50,612 nucleotides of DNA from contig JBHEMK010000005.1 of NCBI GenBank assembly GCA_046262635.1, positions 1 to 50,612 on the forward strand, given 5' to 3'. Both the position numbers and the translations under genes were made by a program. The notes beneath the pieces are model-generated. The model did no database searches. It was not told the DNA's origin and was given only the letters and a program-made list of their open reading frames with translations. The stretch's first letter is position 1; each line of letters begins with the position of its first letter. This document shows positions 1-8,358 of this stretch, one piece after another. This stretch comes from JBHEMK01 sp046262635 (GTDB lineage Bacteria; Actinomycetota; Thermoleophilia; Gaiellales; Gaiellaceae).

Positions 1-143
1 TCCGCTACGTGTGGCCCGCAGAACTCGACCTGATGGCGCGCATCGCGGGCCTGACCCTGCGCGAGCGCTGGGGCGACTGGGACTGCTCTCCCTTCACGAG
101 CGAGAGCCGCAAGCACGTCTCAGTCTGGGAACGAGCCGGCTGA
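1..143 (+). CDS. SAM-dependent methyltransferase, C-terminal end (partial)
   Basis: Only the last 47 codons lie in the window; the frame starts at base 3 and ends at TGA 141-143. The fragment reads as a run with ELDLMARIAGL and later a WGDWDCSPFTSESRKHVSVWE-like ending. I recall this pattern from the extreme C-terminus of class I methyltransferases, where the last beta-strand is followed by a short His-Val-Ser-Val-Tyr/Trp-Glu tail. The cofactor-binding motifs would lie upstream, outside the window, so the substrate cannot be inferred. The identification rests on this tail alone. Confidence 0.6.
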   Translation, partial: RYVWPAELDLMARIAGLTLRERWGDWDCSPFTSESRKHVSVWERAG

Positions 144-367
144 ACTGCATCTAGCCTCGCTTGCGCGAGTGTTCACGAATGAATCCGAGCACGAGTGGTA
201 GCGGTCCGGGGATATTCAGGCTGCGGGGCGTTCATTGAGGGGCCGGCGGCGGATGCGCGCGAACGATGCGCGCCAGTCCCGCGCGAGGCTACGGCGCGCC
301 TCGCCCAGGTTGGGACTTAGGACTCGATTCCGCGATCATCTGGGAGAGAGTTCGCTCGGCCCGCCGC

Positions 368-1171
368 TCAACTCGCGTGAACCGCGTCGGCCTCCTCCAG
401 TAGGCGCGCGATGTCTGGGCTCGGGCTCAGGCCGAGGTCGGTCGCCATGCGCATGACGTGGTTGCGGTGGTGGCGAATCGCGTCGCTGCGATTGCCTCGC
501 GCGAGATGGCCGCGGATCACGAGCACATGGAGGCTCTCGCGCAGCGGCTCCCCGCGCAACGCGCCGAGGGCGAGGTCGACTGCGTGTGCGGGCCGGCCCT
601 CCGCGAGTGCGCGCTCCGCGGCCGCCTCGATCGCGTGGAGACGCAACTGGCGCAGACGCTCCCGCTCGGGCTCGACCCACGCGTCGTACCAGTCCGGGAG
701 CAGGTCGCCTTCCAGCTTCCGCTCGTCGATGCGTGTGTCGGTGGCCTCATCAGTGCCATCGACGACGCGACGCGCTGCACGCACGAGCTCGTGGACGTCG
801 ACGATCACCCGACGTCCGAGACGGACGTGCGTTGCCGTCGTCTCGACGACCTGATGACCGGGCTGCCGCAGACGCCAGAGCGTTGACCGCAGGTTCGCGC
901 ACGAGCGCTCCTCGTTCAGGTCGAGCCAAAGCGAGCCTGCAACGAAGAGACGAAGCAATGGCCGGTCGTGCAGCGCGAGGAATGCGACGAGTCGCTGCGA
1001 GGTGAGCGGCACCGGGACGCTCTGACCGTCGCACGAAAGATCGAACCCGTCGAGTAGGCGCACGACGATGCGCGTCTCGGCGTCGTCCGGAGGCTGCCCG
1101 AGTGCAGCTCCCCCGGTGCTTGACCGGCCGTCGGACGCCGCAGCAGCGAGGGTCGTCGGGCGTGTGGCCAT
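368..1171 (-). CDS. SARP-type (BTAD domain) transcriptional activator
   Basis: A 267-aa protein of SARP size. Residues about 30-115 look like an OmpR-type winged helix (LLDGFDLSCDGQSVPVPLTSQRLVAFLALHDRP, here in part) and about 120-265 like a bacterial transcriptional activator (BTAD) helical domain with the usual LLPDWYDAWVEPERERLRQLRL stretch. There is no ATPase or TPR extension, so it is a small SARP. I chose ATG at 1171 because an AAGGA motif sits 6 bases before it; the frame is open 26 codons further upstream but without such a site. It points away from the eCIS operon. The spaced heptamers at 1482-1510 in the shared upstream region are the kind of site this family binds, so it is the best candidate for the operon's activator (inference). 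Confidence 0.85.
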   Translation of the reverse strand: MATRPTTLAAAASDGRSSTGGAALGQPPDDAETRIVVRLLDGFDLSCDGQSVPVPLTSQRLVAFLALHDRPLLRLFVAGSLWLDLNEERSCANLRSTLWRLRQPGHQVVETTATHVRLGRRVIVDVHELVRAARRVVDGTDEATDTRIDERKLEGDLLPDWYDAWVEPERERLRQLRLHAIEAAAERALAEGRPAHAVDLALGALRGEPLRESLHVLVIRGHLARGNRSDAIRHHRNHVMRMATDLGLSPSPDIARLLEEADAVHAS

Positions 1172-1610
1172 CAGGCGTCCTTCGGTTGCTGAAGGGCCAT
1201 GATGACCCCTTCGTGACACAGGCGTCAAGCGCACCGCCCTTGACACCATCGGCCCTGATCCTTAGCGTCGGAACCGACCTACATCAGCGTGTGGTTGCGC
1301 CGAGCGTGATCAGGCTTTGGTGGATGTGGAAGGTTCCGCGGTTCGTTCCGTGTCTTCTTTCTGCGTGAAACCTTGGTTGCTCGAAGGGTTCGACTCCCGA
1401 TGTGAGGTCACTTCGATCCGCGCGATTCGGTAGCGCAGCGTGAGCTGCGCTTTCGCGTCTGCAGATCGGAAGGACCGCTCGGTGACGCTCGAGTGACGCT
1501 CGAGTGTCGCGCCGGTACACGCCGCGGCGGCGGAGCGATGACGGGCGGCCGCGACACTCCTCGGGAGAAGCAGCGAGGCCCGCTAGCTCGGGCGCGAGGA
1601 GGTTGCCGTT
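1172..1610. promoter_or_regulatory. Intergenic control region between SARP gene and eCIS operon
   Basis: A 439-base stretch without a convincing gene; the short open frames in it show no recognisable domain. It separates the divergent SARP gene from the sheath gene and contains the repeat array described separately. On the minus strand a TTGACG-like hexamer lies about 60 bases before the SARP start, without a convincing -10. The sheath gene has a strong GAGGAGG ribosome site 8 bases before its ATG at 1611. No clear TANNNT box was found for the operon, which would fit an activator-dependent promoter. Confidence 0.6.
1482..1510 (+). promoter_or_regulatory. Putative SARP operator: three heptamers at 11-bp period
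   Basis: GTGACGC (1482-1488), GTGACGC (1493-1499) and GTGTCGC (1504-1510) are separated by identical TCGA spacers. SARP proteins are known to bind direct heptamer repeats spaced 4 bp apart (11-bp period, one helix face) just upstream of weak -10 elements. A reverse-oriented copy lies at 1551-1557, making CGCGACAC (1550-1557) the inverted repeat of GTGTCGCG (1504-1511). The array is 101 bases before the sheath start codon. A weak TACACG at 1516-1521 is the only -10 candidate nearby. Confidence 0.6.
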
Positions 1611-3557
1611 ATGCCGGTCCAGACCACGTATCCCGGCGTCTACATCCAGGAGGCCCCCTCGGGCGTGCACACGATCGTCGGTGTCTCGACCTCGGTGACC
1701 GCGTTCGTCGGCACCGCCGGGCGCGGACAAGTCGACAAGCCGATCCGCATCTTCAGCTTCGCGGACTATCAGCGTGCGTTCGGGCCGCCGTTGGACGAGG
1801 CACGGCCGATGGGCCACGCGGTTTCGCACTTCTTCGCGAACGGCGGCTCGGAGGCCGTCGTCGTCCGCGCCGCGCACAGCGATGCGCTAGTCGCCTCCGT
1901 CACGCTCAAGGACGGAGGCTCGACCGACGCACTCACGCTGAGCGCGAACGGCCGCGGTGCGTGGGCGAATCGCGACGGCGGGGTCGGCGTCGAGGTGATG
2001 ATCGCCTACGACAACGTCTCGAACCCGGACGACCTCTTCCGGATGGTGATCACCTACTGGGTCGTCGACCCACGCTCGAACCAGCCGGTCAAGGGCGCAG
2101 AGGAGAGCTTCATCAATCTCTCGATGTCGCCCTCGCACCCGCGTTACGTCCTCAACGCACTCGGAACGTCGCAGCTCGTCGTGCCGTCGCTCTCGGGCGC
2201 GCTCGCGCCCGGTCCTGCCGGGACGTCTACGAGCGCGGCGGCGGTTTCCGGCTCGGTCACGGTCGGTCCGTCCGCGCGAACGTTCCGGGTCAGCGTCGAC
2301 TTCGGCCCATCCGTCGACGTGACGCTTTTCCCGACGGTGACGGCCGATGCGTCGAAGACGTCGGCGCAGATCGCGACAGAGCTGACGAACGCGCTCGCCA
2401 CGGCCGGGCTCGCCGGCAGGGTGACCGCGGCGCAGAGCGGCGGGGTGTTCAAGCTCACGTCGGCCGACGGAACCCTCGACTCGGCTGCGTCCGTTAGTCC
2501 GGGCACGTCGGCCGATCTCTCGCAAGCGCTCGGGCTCGGCCGCGTCTGGGGCGGTATCGAGGTTTCGGGGTCGGCGCCTCGCAGGCCCGCGGAGCTCGCG
2601 TCGGGGGACCCGGGCGGCGCATTCGCAGGCGGCAGCGACGGGAGCGCCGTCGTGGCGGACGACGTCGTACCGAACGGTGGATCGATGGGCGCGTTCGCCC
2701 TCGACGAGCTGCTCTTCCCGCGGTTCAACATCCTCTGTCTGCCGGGCCTCACCTCCGACGATCAGGTGCAGATCGGCCGAGGCCTCGCCTATTGCGCCGA
2801 CCAGCGCGCATTCCTCGTCGTGGACAGTCCTGCCAGCGGGTTCGCCGCAATCCCGCCGAACCTCGGCTCACTTCCGGCGCTGGGCGAGCACGGCGCGATC
2901 TACTACCCGCGCATACAGGTGACCGAGGGGGTTCCCGGCGGCTCGCGGAAGCTCAACCTGCCGCCGAGCGGCGCCGTCGCAGGCGTGATGGCGCGCATCG
3001 ACACCGCGCGCGGGATCTGGAAGGCACCCGCCGGGCTCGAGGCGGGGATCGTCGGCATCACCGGCCTCGCGAACCCGACGGGCGCGCCGCCGGTCGACGA
3101 CGACCTCTCGGGCCAGCTCAACCCGCACGGGGTCAACGTGCTGCGCAGCTTCCCGGCGGCGGGGACCGTCGTCTGGGGTGCGCGGACACTCCGCGGCGAC
3201 GACTCGCTCTCGTCCGAATTCAAGTACATCCCGATTCGCCGACTCACCGACTACCTCGCGAGCTCCCTCTATCTTGGGACACAATTCGCAATCTTCGAGC
3301 CCAACGACCCGGTGCTCTGGGGACAGCTCCGGCTCGCCGTCGGCACATTCATGCGCGGTCTGTTTCGGCAGGGCGCCTTCCAGCAGAGCGAGAAGCGCAC
3401 CGAGTCGGACAGCTTCTTCGTGATCTGCGACGACACCGTCAACCCGCAGCCGGAGATCGATCTCGGCCGAGTCAACGTCGTTGTCGGCTTCGCGCCGCTG
3501 AAGCCCGCCGAGTTTGTCGTCATCACGATCACGCAGATTTCCCAACTGGAGGGCTAG
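1611..3557 (+). CDS. eCIS contractile sheath protein
   Basis: A 648-aa sheath subunit, the outer tube that contracts to drive the inner tube out. The N-terminus has the typical TYPGVYIQEAPSGVHTI...TAFVGTA pattern of phage and eCIS sheath proteins. The C-terminal third (about residues 480-648) carries the conserved sheath fold with WGARTL, YIPIRRL and a terminal strand ending in VVITITQI. Residues about 200-330 form an inserted Ala/Thr/Ser/Val-rich beta domain, probably the variable outer domain on the particle surface. Only one sheath gene is present, whereas Afp/PVC clusters have three paralogues. The ATG has a GAGGAGG site 8 bases upstream and opens the operon; the tube gene starts 2 bases after its stop. 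Confidence 0.93.
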   Translation: MPVQTTYPGVYIQEAPSGVHTIVGVSTSVTAFVGTAGRGQVDKPIRIFSFADYQRAFGPPLDEARPMGHAVSHFFANGGSEAVVVRAAHSDALVASVTLKDGGSTDALTLSANGRGAWANRDGGVGVEVMIAYDNVSNPDDLFRMVITYWVVDPRSNQPVKGAEESFINLSMSPSHPRYVLNALGTSQLVVPSLSGALAPGPAGTSTSAAAVSGSVTVGPSARTFRVSVDFGPSVDVTLFPTVTADASKTSAQIATELTNALATAGLAGRVTAAQSGGVFKLTSADGTLDSAASVSPGTSADLSQALGLGRVWGGIEVSGSAPRRPAELASGDPGGAFAGGSDGSAVVADDVVPNGGSMGAFALDELLFPRFNILCLPGLTSDDQVQIGRGLAYCADQRAFLVVDSPASGFAAIPPNLGSLPALGEHGAIYYPRIQVTEGVPGGSRKLNLPPSGAVAGVMARIDTARGIWKAPAGLEAGIVGITGLANPTGAPPVDDDLSGQLNPHGVNVLRSFPAAGTVVWGARTLRGDDSLSSEFKYIPIRRLTDYLASSLYLGTQFAIFEPNDPVLWGQLRLAVGTFMRGLFRQGAFQQSEKRTESDSFFVICDDTVNPQPEIDLGRVNVVVGFAPLKPAEFVVITITQISQLEG

Positions 3558-3559
3558 GG

Positions 3560-4054
3560 ATGGCCGAGTTCACCGTCAACGCGCAACGGTACGACCCGTA
3601 CCTCGGGTGCAATTTCCGGCTCAAGTGGGACGGGCGCTACGTCGCCGGCGTCACGAAGATGAGCGCCCTCAAGCACTCCACCGACCCGGTCGTCCACCGT
3701 GAGGGCGGCGACCCGTCCCACGACCGCAAGAGCCCGGGCAGGACGAAGTACGACGCCGTCACGTTCGAACGTGGCGTCACGCACGACACCGACTTCGAGA
3801 ATTGGGCCAACCTCGTTCATTCTCTCGAGGCGCCGCTCTCGCTGAAGAACTTTCGCAAGGACATCACGGTGGACTTCTTCAACGAGGCCGGACAGCTGGC
3901 GATCTCGTACCACCTCCTGCGCTGCTGGCCGTCGGAGTATCAGGCGCTTCCGGCCCTGGACGCCGGCACCGCCGGCATTGCAATCCAGACGCTGAAGGTC
4001 GAGCTCGAGGGCTGGACTCGCGACGTCGCGGTGACCGAACCGACCGAGCAGTAG
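3560..4054 (+). CDS. eCIS inner tube protein (T4 gp19-like)
   Basis: A 164-aa protein of the size of gp19/Hcp-like tube subunits, which stack as hexamers into the inner tube. It begins DPYLGCNFRLKWDGRYVAGVTKMSAL, the usual tube N-terminal strands, and later has RKSPGRTKYDAVTFERGVTHD, a hallmark of eCIS tube proteins (family knowledge). The frame is open far upstream inside the sheath gene, but ATG 3560, with GGAGG in the sheath's last codons, is the natural start. It directly follows the sheath gene and precedes the gp26-like gene by 5 bases. Only a single tube gene is found, unlike Afp/PVC, which use two. Confidence 0.93.
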   Translation: MAEFTVNAQRYDPYLGCNFRLKWDGRYVAGVTKMSALKHSTDPVVHREGGDPSHDRKSPGRTKYDAVTFERGVTHDTDFENWANLVHSLEAPLSLKNFRKDITVDFFNEAGQLAISYHLLRCWPSEYQALPALDAGTAGIAIQTLKVELEGWTRDVAVTEPTEQ

Positions 4055-4059
4055 GCGTC

Positions 4060-4704
4060 ATGGGGCTGTCAGCGCTGCTCGCCGCGCTCGATGAGGACGC
4101 GAGCGAGGTCGGGCAGGCGATCGCGTTGCTCACTGCTGCGGGTGTCGAGGACCCCGAGCGCCTGAGCGTCGGTGAGGGCGACCGGCGGCTGCTTGCGTTC
4201 TGCCGCACGGTGACGCGCTCCGAGCTCGACGTCGTTGCCGCCTGCGCCGCCTGCGGCGAGCTTTCCGAGGCTGTCCTGTCTCCGGACGCCGTGCCGTCCA
4301 CGAGCCCGCGCAGCGCCCCGCTCGGTACGGGCGGCGGGCTCCGCGAACCGACGTACGGCGACCTTCGCGCCCTCCCGGCCGATCCCGACGATGGCGTGCG
4401 CGAGCTCCTCGCCCGTTGCGTCGTCGGCGTACCGACACGCGCGCCGCAACCGTCCGACCTCGAGCTCGTCGACGACTCTCTCAGCGGACCGATCGTCATC
4501 TCCTGCACGTCCTGTGGTGAGCCAATCGCCGTCGACGTCGACGTGCATTTAGCTGCTCTGGAGCGGCTCGCCCGTCACGCGCAGGAGATCGACCAAGAAG
4601 TGCACCTGTTGGCGCGCACCTATCACTGGAGCCTGCAAGAGATCGAGTCGCTCGGCGATGAGCGCCGGCGCACTCTTGCCTCGCTGGCCGCGGAGTCTGG
4701 ATGA
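4060..4704 (+). CDS. gp26-like baseplate assembly protein with zinc-ribbon cysteines
   Basis: A 214-aa protein. The C-terminal VHLLARTYHWSLQEIESLG...RR pattern is what I recall from the T4 gp26-like baseplate family that follows the tube gene in many eCIS loci. CxxC pairs at residues 62/65 and 149/152 probably form a split zinc ribbon, separated by 83 residues with a Ser/Pro-rich linker (about 75-95). In phage T4 such proteins help build the baseplate hub. The ATG at 4060 lies 5 bases after the tube stop, and its own stop overlaps the next ATG (ATGA). The role in this system is inferred from position and the C-terminal motif. Confidence 0.65.
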   Translation: MGLSALLAALDEDASEVGQAIALLTAAGVEDPERLSVGEGDRRLLAFCRTVTRSELDVVAACAACGELSEAVLSPDAVPSTSPRSAPLGTGGGLREPTYGDLRALPADPDDGVRELLARCVVGVPTRAPQPSDLELVDDSLSGPIVISCTSCGEPIAVDVDVHLAALERLARHAQEIDQEVHLLARTYHWSLQEIESLGDERRRTLASLAAESG

Positions 4705-5336
4705 GCGAGATCCCGGGAAGCGCCGCGAGGCTCGTGGCGCGCGCCGGTCGGCCGTCGGTCGGCCGCCCCGGTGCGGCGAGCCTGGTCGAGATCGACCTGC
4801 CGGCGCTGCGAGCGCCGCTGGAGCCGCTGACGGACGCCGTCGCTTCACCCGGCTCACAGCCCGCTCCGCCGCTCGACATCGCGCCCGGCTCGCCATCGAG
4901 CTCGCCGCCCTTGCCGGCTGCGGCTCGGCCTGCTCCGTCTACGTCGCGCACCGTGACCGAGCGCCTCGAGCCCGCGCCCCGCGCGGTGGACGAGGCGCCT
5001 CCGCTCGTCGCGCCGGTCGAGCGCGTGCGTCCGCCCGGCCCCTCGCTTGTCGTGGCTGCGCGTTCCTCGACGCAACACCTGCGCACCAAACCGCCGCCGT
5101 CCGTGCCGGAGGGTCGGTCGGCACCGGTGCATCCGGTCGACGTCGCGTCCGTCGCCCGCACACCCGCTGCGGCGGCGCCCGAGGTGACCGGAACGTCGGA
5201 GCGTGCGCACCTGCCTCCCGTCGTGATCGACCGGATCGAGATCGTCACGCCGCCTGCGCGGCCGCCTGCCTCCGACCCGCTCGCGTCGCTCGCAGCGCGG
5301 CGTGCGGGAGTCTCACGTCATCGGAGCGCGCGCTGA
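4701..5336 (+). CDS. Proline-rich eCIS-operon protein of unknown function
   Basis: A 211-aa protein, mostly Pro/Ala/Ser/Val-rich and probably disordered. It has a more ordered-looking N-terminus (SAARLVARAGRPSVGRP) and a C-terminal block (VVIDRIEIVTPPARPP...LASLAARRAGVSRH). The C-terminal block looks like the kind of short motif that docks onto a partner, and it resembles endings I recall from small uncharacterised eCIS proteins of actinobacteria; this is weak memory. It starts inside the stop of the gp26-like gene (ATGA) and its stop overlaps the next start, so it is made with the operon. It lacks the long coiled coil expected of a tape measure. Real coding is supported by the tight overlaps on both sides. 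Confidence 0.7.
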   Translation: MSEIPGSAARLVARAGRPSVGRPGAASLVEIDLPALRAPLEPLTDAVASPGSQPAPPLDIAPGSPSSSPPLPAAARPAPSTSRTVTERLEPAPRAVDEAPPLVAPVERVRPPGPSLVVAARSSTQHLRTKPPPSVPEGRSAPVHPVDVASVARTPAAAAPEVTGTSERAHLPPVVIDRIEIVTPPARPPASDPLASLAARRAGVSRHRSAR

Positions 5337-6460
5337 TGTCGACCACGACCGCGATCCAGGGGATCGACGACATCCTCCGCAAGCTCTCCACCGACGCGGT
5401 TGCCCCGCTGACGCCGAAACCGGATATCAGCGTCGGCCCGCTCGACCGCGACGACGACAGCCTTCGCCTCAACTGGTTCCTGTACCGCGTGGTTCCCGAT
5501 CCGACCTACCGCAACATGGAGCCGCCGCGCACGGGATGGCGAACTGCGCGCGGCAGCCCGCCGCTCGCACTGAGGCTCTCCTATCTTCTCTCGGCGTTTC
5601 CGGCGAAGCCCACGCTCGACGGCGACCAGGAGCAGTTTGCGCACGCCGGGCTCGCAGTTGTGATGCGCGCGCTGCACGAAAACGGGATCATCGGCGAGAG
5701 CTCGTCGGTGCTGACGCCCGCCCTCGCCGCGCTTGTAAAACCGCTGATCGAACCGCTGCGGATCGTGCTCGAGACGCTCGACCTCGAGGCGCTGACGAAG
5801 ATCTGGACATCCGCATCGCGGCCGATTCGACTCTCGGTCGGATACGAGGTGAGCGTCGTCCTCGTCCAACCGACGAAGTTGTACGTCGCAGGCCCGCCGG
5901 CGAGGACGCGCCGCGTCGCTGTGTCGCCGACCATGGGACCGCGCTTCGTTTCGGTGAGCCCGGCGCGCGTCTCGTTCGGCGACGACATTGACGCCGAGAT
6001 CGCAGGACTGACGGCTGGAGCGTCGTTCACGCTCGTCCACGTGCGGGAGGATCCGGACGGTCCGGACTGGCCGATGACGGTCCTCGCCGGTGCGCCGCCC
6101 GGCCACGTCCGGCTGAAGCTTCCCGACGCCCGGATCGCGCCGGGGCTACGGGAGCTCGACGTCTCGACGTCGGAGTCGGGCCTCCCGATCGGCCACGATG
6201 GAACGGGTCTCACGGTTGTGCCCGCGGTGGCCGGTCCGGCGACGCCGCTCGCGAAGGGCGTGCCGGTGACCCTCCAGACGGTTCACGCGACTGCCGACGT
6301 CGAGGTCTTCCTGCGCGGCCGGCCGGTCGCACCTGTCACGTTCGTCTCCCCGACGCAGGTCGACGTGACCATCCCGCCGGCGACACAATCAGGGCCCGCG
6401 GAGATCCTCCTTCGCGCCGGCAAAGTGGCCGGCCCGAAGAGGAGCGTGACCGTCGCGTGA
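5336..6460 (+). CDS. DUF4255 (Pvc16/Afp16-like) tail terminator cap
   Basis: A 374-aa protein. Residues about 1-185 match the DUF4255/Pvc16 N-terminal pattern: AIQGIDDILRKLS, PDISVGPLDRDDDSLRLNWFLYRVVPDPTYRN and PPLALRLSYLLSAF. Family members cap the end of the sheath and tube and fix particle length. Residues about 205-374 look like one or two beta-sandwich (IPT/TIG-like) domains, with PRFVSVSPARVSFGDDI at the start, which Afp16 itself lacks; such extensions occur in other eCIS caps. The ATG at 5336 shares one base with the previous stop, and the AAA+ gene begins in GTGA at its end, the usual cap-ATPase neighbourhood. Confidence 0.88.
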   Translation: MSTTTAIQGIDDILRKLSTDAVAPLTPKPDISVGPLDRDDDSLRLNWFLYRVVPDPTYRNMEPPRTGWRTARGSPPLALRLSYLLSAFPAKPTLDGDQEQFAHAGLAVVMRALHENGIIGESSSVLTPALAALVKPLIEPLRIVLETLDLEALTKIWTSASRPIRLSVGYEVSVVLVQPTKLYVAGPPARTRRVAVSPTMGPRFVSVSPARVSFGDDIDAEIAGLTAGASFTLVHVREDPDGPDWPMTVLAGAPPGHVRLKLPDARIAPGLRELDVSTSESGLPIGHDGTGLTVVPAVAGPATPLAKGVPVTLQTVHATADVEVFLRGRPVAPVTFVSPTQVDVTIPPATQSGPAEILLRAGKVAGPKRSVTVA

Positions 6461-8358
6461 GTGAGCGGCGCCTCGACGCACACCTCGCGATCCTGACGGC
6501 CGCACTCGCCGGCTATTTGCGCCGGCTGCACGTGCTCTGGGCGGCACCGGACGACGGCGGCCACGACGCGAACGTCGCGCGCATCGTCGGCGGCGTCGGC
6601 GCTCGGCCGACACCGACGGTTACAGAGACCGAGGACGTTTCGACGTTGCTCGGGCAGGCGGACGACGGCGCGCTCGCACGAATCACCGCGACGTTCGGGC
6701 TCTCGCCCGGTGAGGAGGCGCTGGCTGCCGCCGCCTGGTGGTCGGAGGCGGACCCGCAGCTCGCGATCGTGCTCGGCTGCGCGCACGACGACCCTGCCCG
6801 GCGCTACGCCTCGGCGGCGTTGCTGCACCGCGTCCTCGAGCCGTATGGGCTCGAGCCGCCGTCCACGCTCGACGACGGCTCGGCGCTCGTCGTCAACGGT
6901 GTGCTCGAGGCCGGTGCAGGCGCAGCCGCTGCGCTGCGCCTGACGCCGACGGCGCGACTCTTGGTCGCGGGCGGCCGGCCGGAAGCGCTTCCCGTCAACG
7001 GCCGTGTCCCGGCCCGGCTCGACGCGGCGACGGACGCGCTCGCGGGCCGGCTCCGCTCCGGCGAGGGCGGAGTCGTGATGCTACGCGGCGCCGTGGGGAT
7101 CGGGCGTGTTGCAGTCGCGGCGTCTGCGGCCGCGGACGCCGGCTTCGTTCCGGTCGGCGGCGAGCGCCCGGGTGCGGAGTTGCGGCTGCTCGCGCGCGCA
7201 GGCGTCGGTCTGCCCGTCGTCGACGTCGCGACCGCGGCCGAATTGCGCTGGCGCGCAAGCGACGGTCCGCTCGTCGCGATCGCTGCACCGGGGGAATCCG
7301 TTGCGGGAAGCTACGCCGTCGATCTGCCGGCCCCGCGGTTCGACGAGCGGCAGCAGCTCTGGGAGGAGGCGCTGGCTGCTGCGCCGGCCGCCGACGGTCT
7401 CGCGCCGGCGCTCGCGACGCGCTTTGCGTTCACGGAGCGCGACGTCGAGCAGACGCTCGCGCGCGCGCGCGCCGACGCCCTCTGGCACCACCACCCGCTG
7501 TCGGCCGACGGAATCTGGGATGCCGCGCGGCGCCAGCCCGAGCACGCGCTCGAACGGCTCGCAGCGCTCGTCACGCCTGCCTTCACGATCGCCGACCTCG
7601 TCCTGCCGTCCGAGCCTCTCGCACAGCTCGGCGAGCTCGTTTCACACGTCGAGCTACAGCACGTCGTGCTCGACGATTGGGGCTTCCGTCGTCGCATGCC
7701 GCGGGGGCAGGGCGTGATCGGTCTCTTCACCGGGCCGCCGGGCACCGGCAAGACGACCGCGGCCGAAGCGGTCGCGCATGCGCTGCGTCAGGATCTCTAC
7801 CGCGTCGACCTCTCGGCGGTCGTGTCGAAGTACATCGGCGAGACCGAGAAGAATCTCGCGGCTGCATTCGACGAGGCGGAGCGTGCGAGCGCCGTCCTCT
7901 TCTTCGACGAAGCCGACTCGCTCTTCGGCAAGCGGACCGAGGTGAAGGACGCGCACGACCGCTACGCGAACCTCGAGGTGAACTACCTGTTGCAGCGCAT
8001 CGAGACGTTCACCGGTCTCGTGCTCCTCGCGACCAACCGGCAGTCGGCACTCGACGAAGCCTTCGCCCGCCGGCTGCGTTTCGTGATCCGCTTCGAGCAC
8101 CCGAACCACGCTCTGCGAGCCGATCTCTGGCGTCGCTCGTTCCCGCCCGAGACCGCGCTCGACCGGCTCGACTGGGACGAGCTCGCGCAGCCGGAGCTCT
8201 CGGGTGGGAGTATCCAGAGCGCCGCACTCGCAGCCGCGTATCTTGCAGCTGCCGACGGCACGAAGGTGACGCGCGGACACGTCGAGCATGCGCTGCGGCG
8301 CGAGCACGAAAAGCTCGGTAGGTCGTTCGCGGGACTGTTCGCAGAGGTCGCGTCGTGA
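6457..8358 (+). CDS. AAA+ ATPase of the eCIS (Afp15/Pvc15-like)
   Basis: A 633-aa protein. The C-terminal AAA+ module has Walker A GPPGTGKT at about residues 426-433, Walker B VLFFDEADSLF at about 479-489, sensor-1 LLATN and an arginine-rich second region. In Afp/PVC-type particles this ATPase is encoded in every locus and is needed for assembly or cargo loading, but is not part of the finished particle (established knowledge). Residues 1-400 form the divergent N-terminal part usual in this family, with a degenerate nucleotide-binding-like segment. The GTG start overlaps the DUF4255 stop as GTGA, and its end overlaps the next GTG. Identity as the eCIS ATPase is secure; its precise job is not. 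Confidence 0.92.
   Translation: MSERRLDAHLAILTAALAGYLRRLHVLWAAPDDGGHDANVARIVGGVGARPTPTVTETEDVSTLLGQADDGALARITATFGLSPGEEALAAAAWWSEADPQLAIVLGCAHDDPARRYASAALLHRVLEPYGLEPPSTLDDGSALVVNGVLEAGAGAAAALRLTPTARLLVAGGRPEALPVNGRVPARLDAATDALAGRLRSGEGGVVMLRGAVGIGRVAVAASAAADAGFVPVGGERPGAELRLLARAGVGLPVVDVATAAELRWRASDGPLVAIAAPGESVAGSYAVDLPAPRFDERQQLWEEALAAAPAADGLAPALATRFAFTERDVEQTLARARADALWHHHPLSADGIWDAARRQPEHALERLAALVTPAFTIADLVLPSEPLAQLGELVSHVELQHVVLDDWGFRRRMPRGQGVIGLFTGPPGTGKTTAAEAVAHALRQDLYRVDLSAVVSKYIGETEKNLAAAFDEAERASAVLFFDEADSLFGKRTEVKDAHDRYANLEVNYLLQRIETFTGLVLLATNRQSALDEAFARRLRFVIRFEHPNHALRADLWRRSFPPETALDRLDWDELAQPELSGGSIQSAALAAAYLAAADGTKVTRGHVEHALRREHEKLGRSFAGLFAEVAS

Noticed and set aside
1102..1368. 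88-codon plus-strand frame overlapping the SARP start
   Set aside because: Overlaps the start and upstream region of the SARP gene on the other strand; no recognisable protein features.
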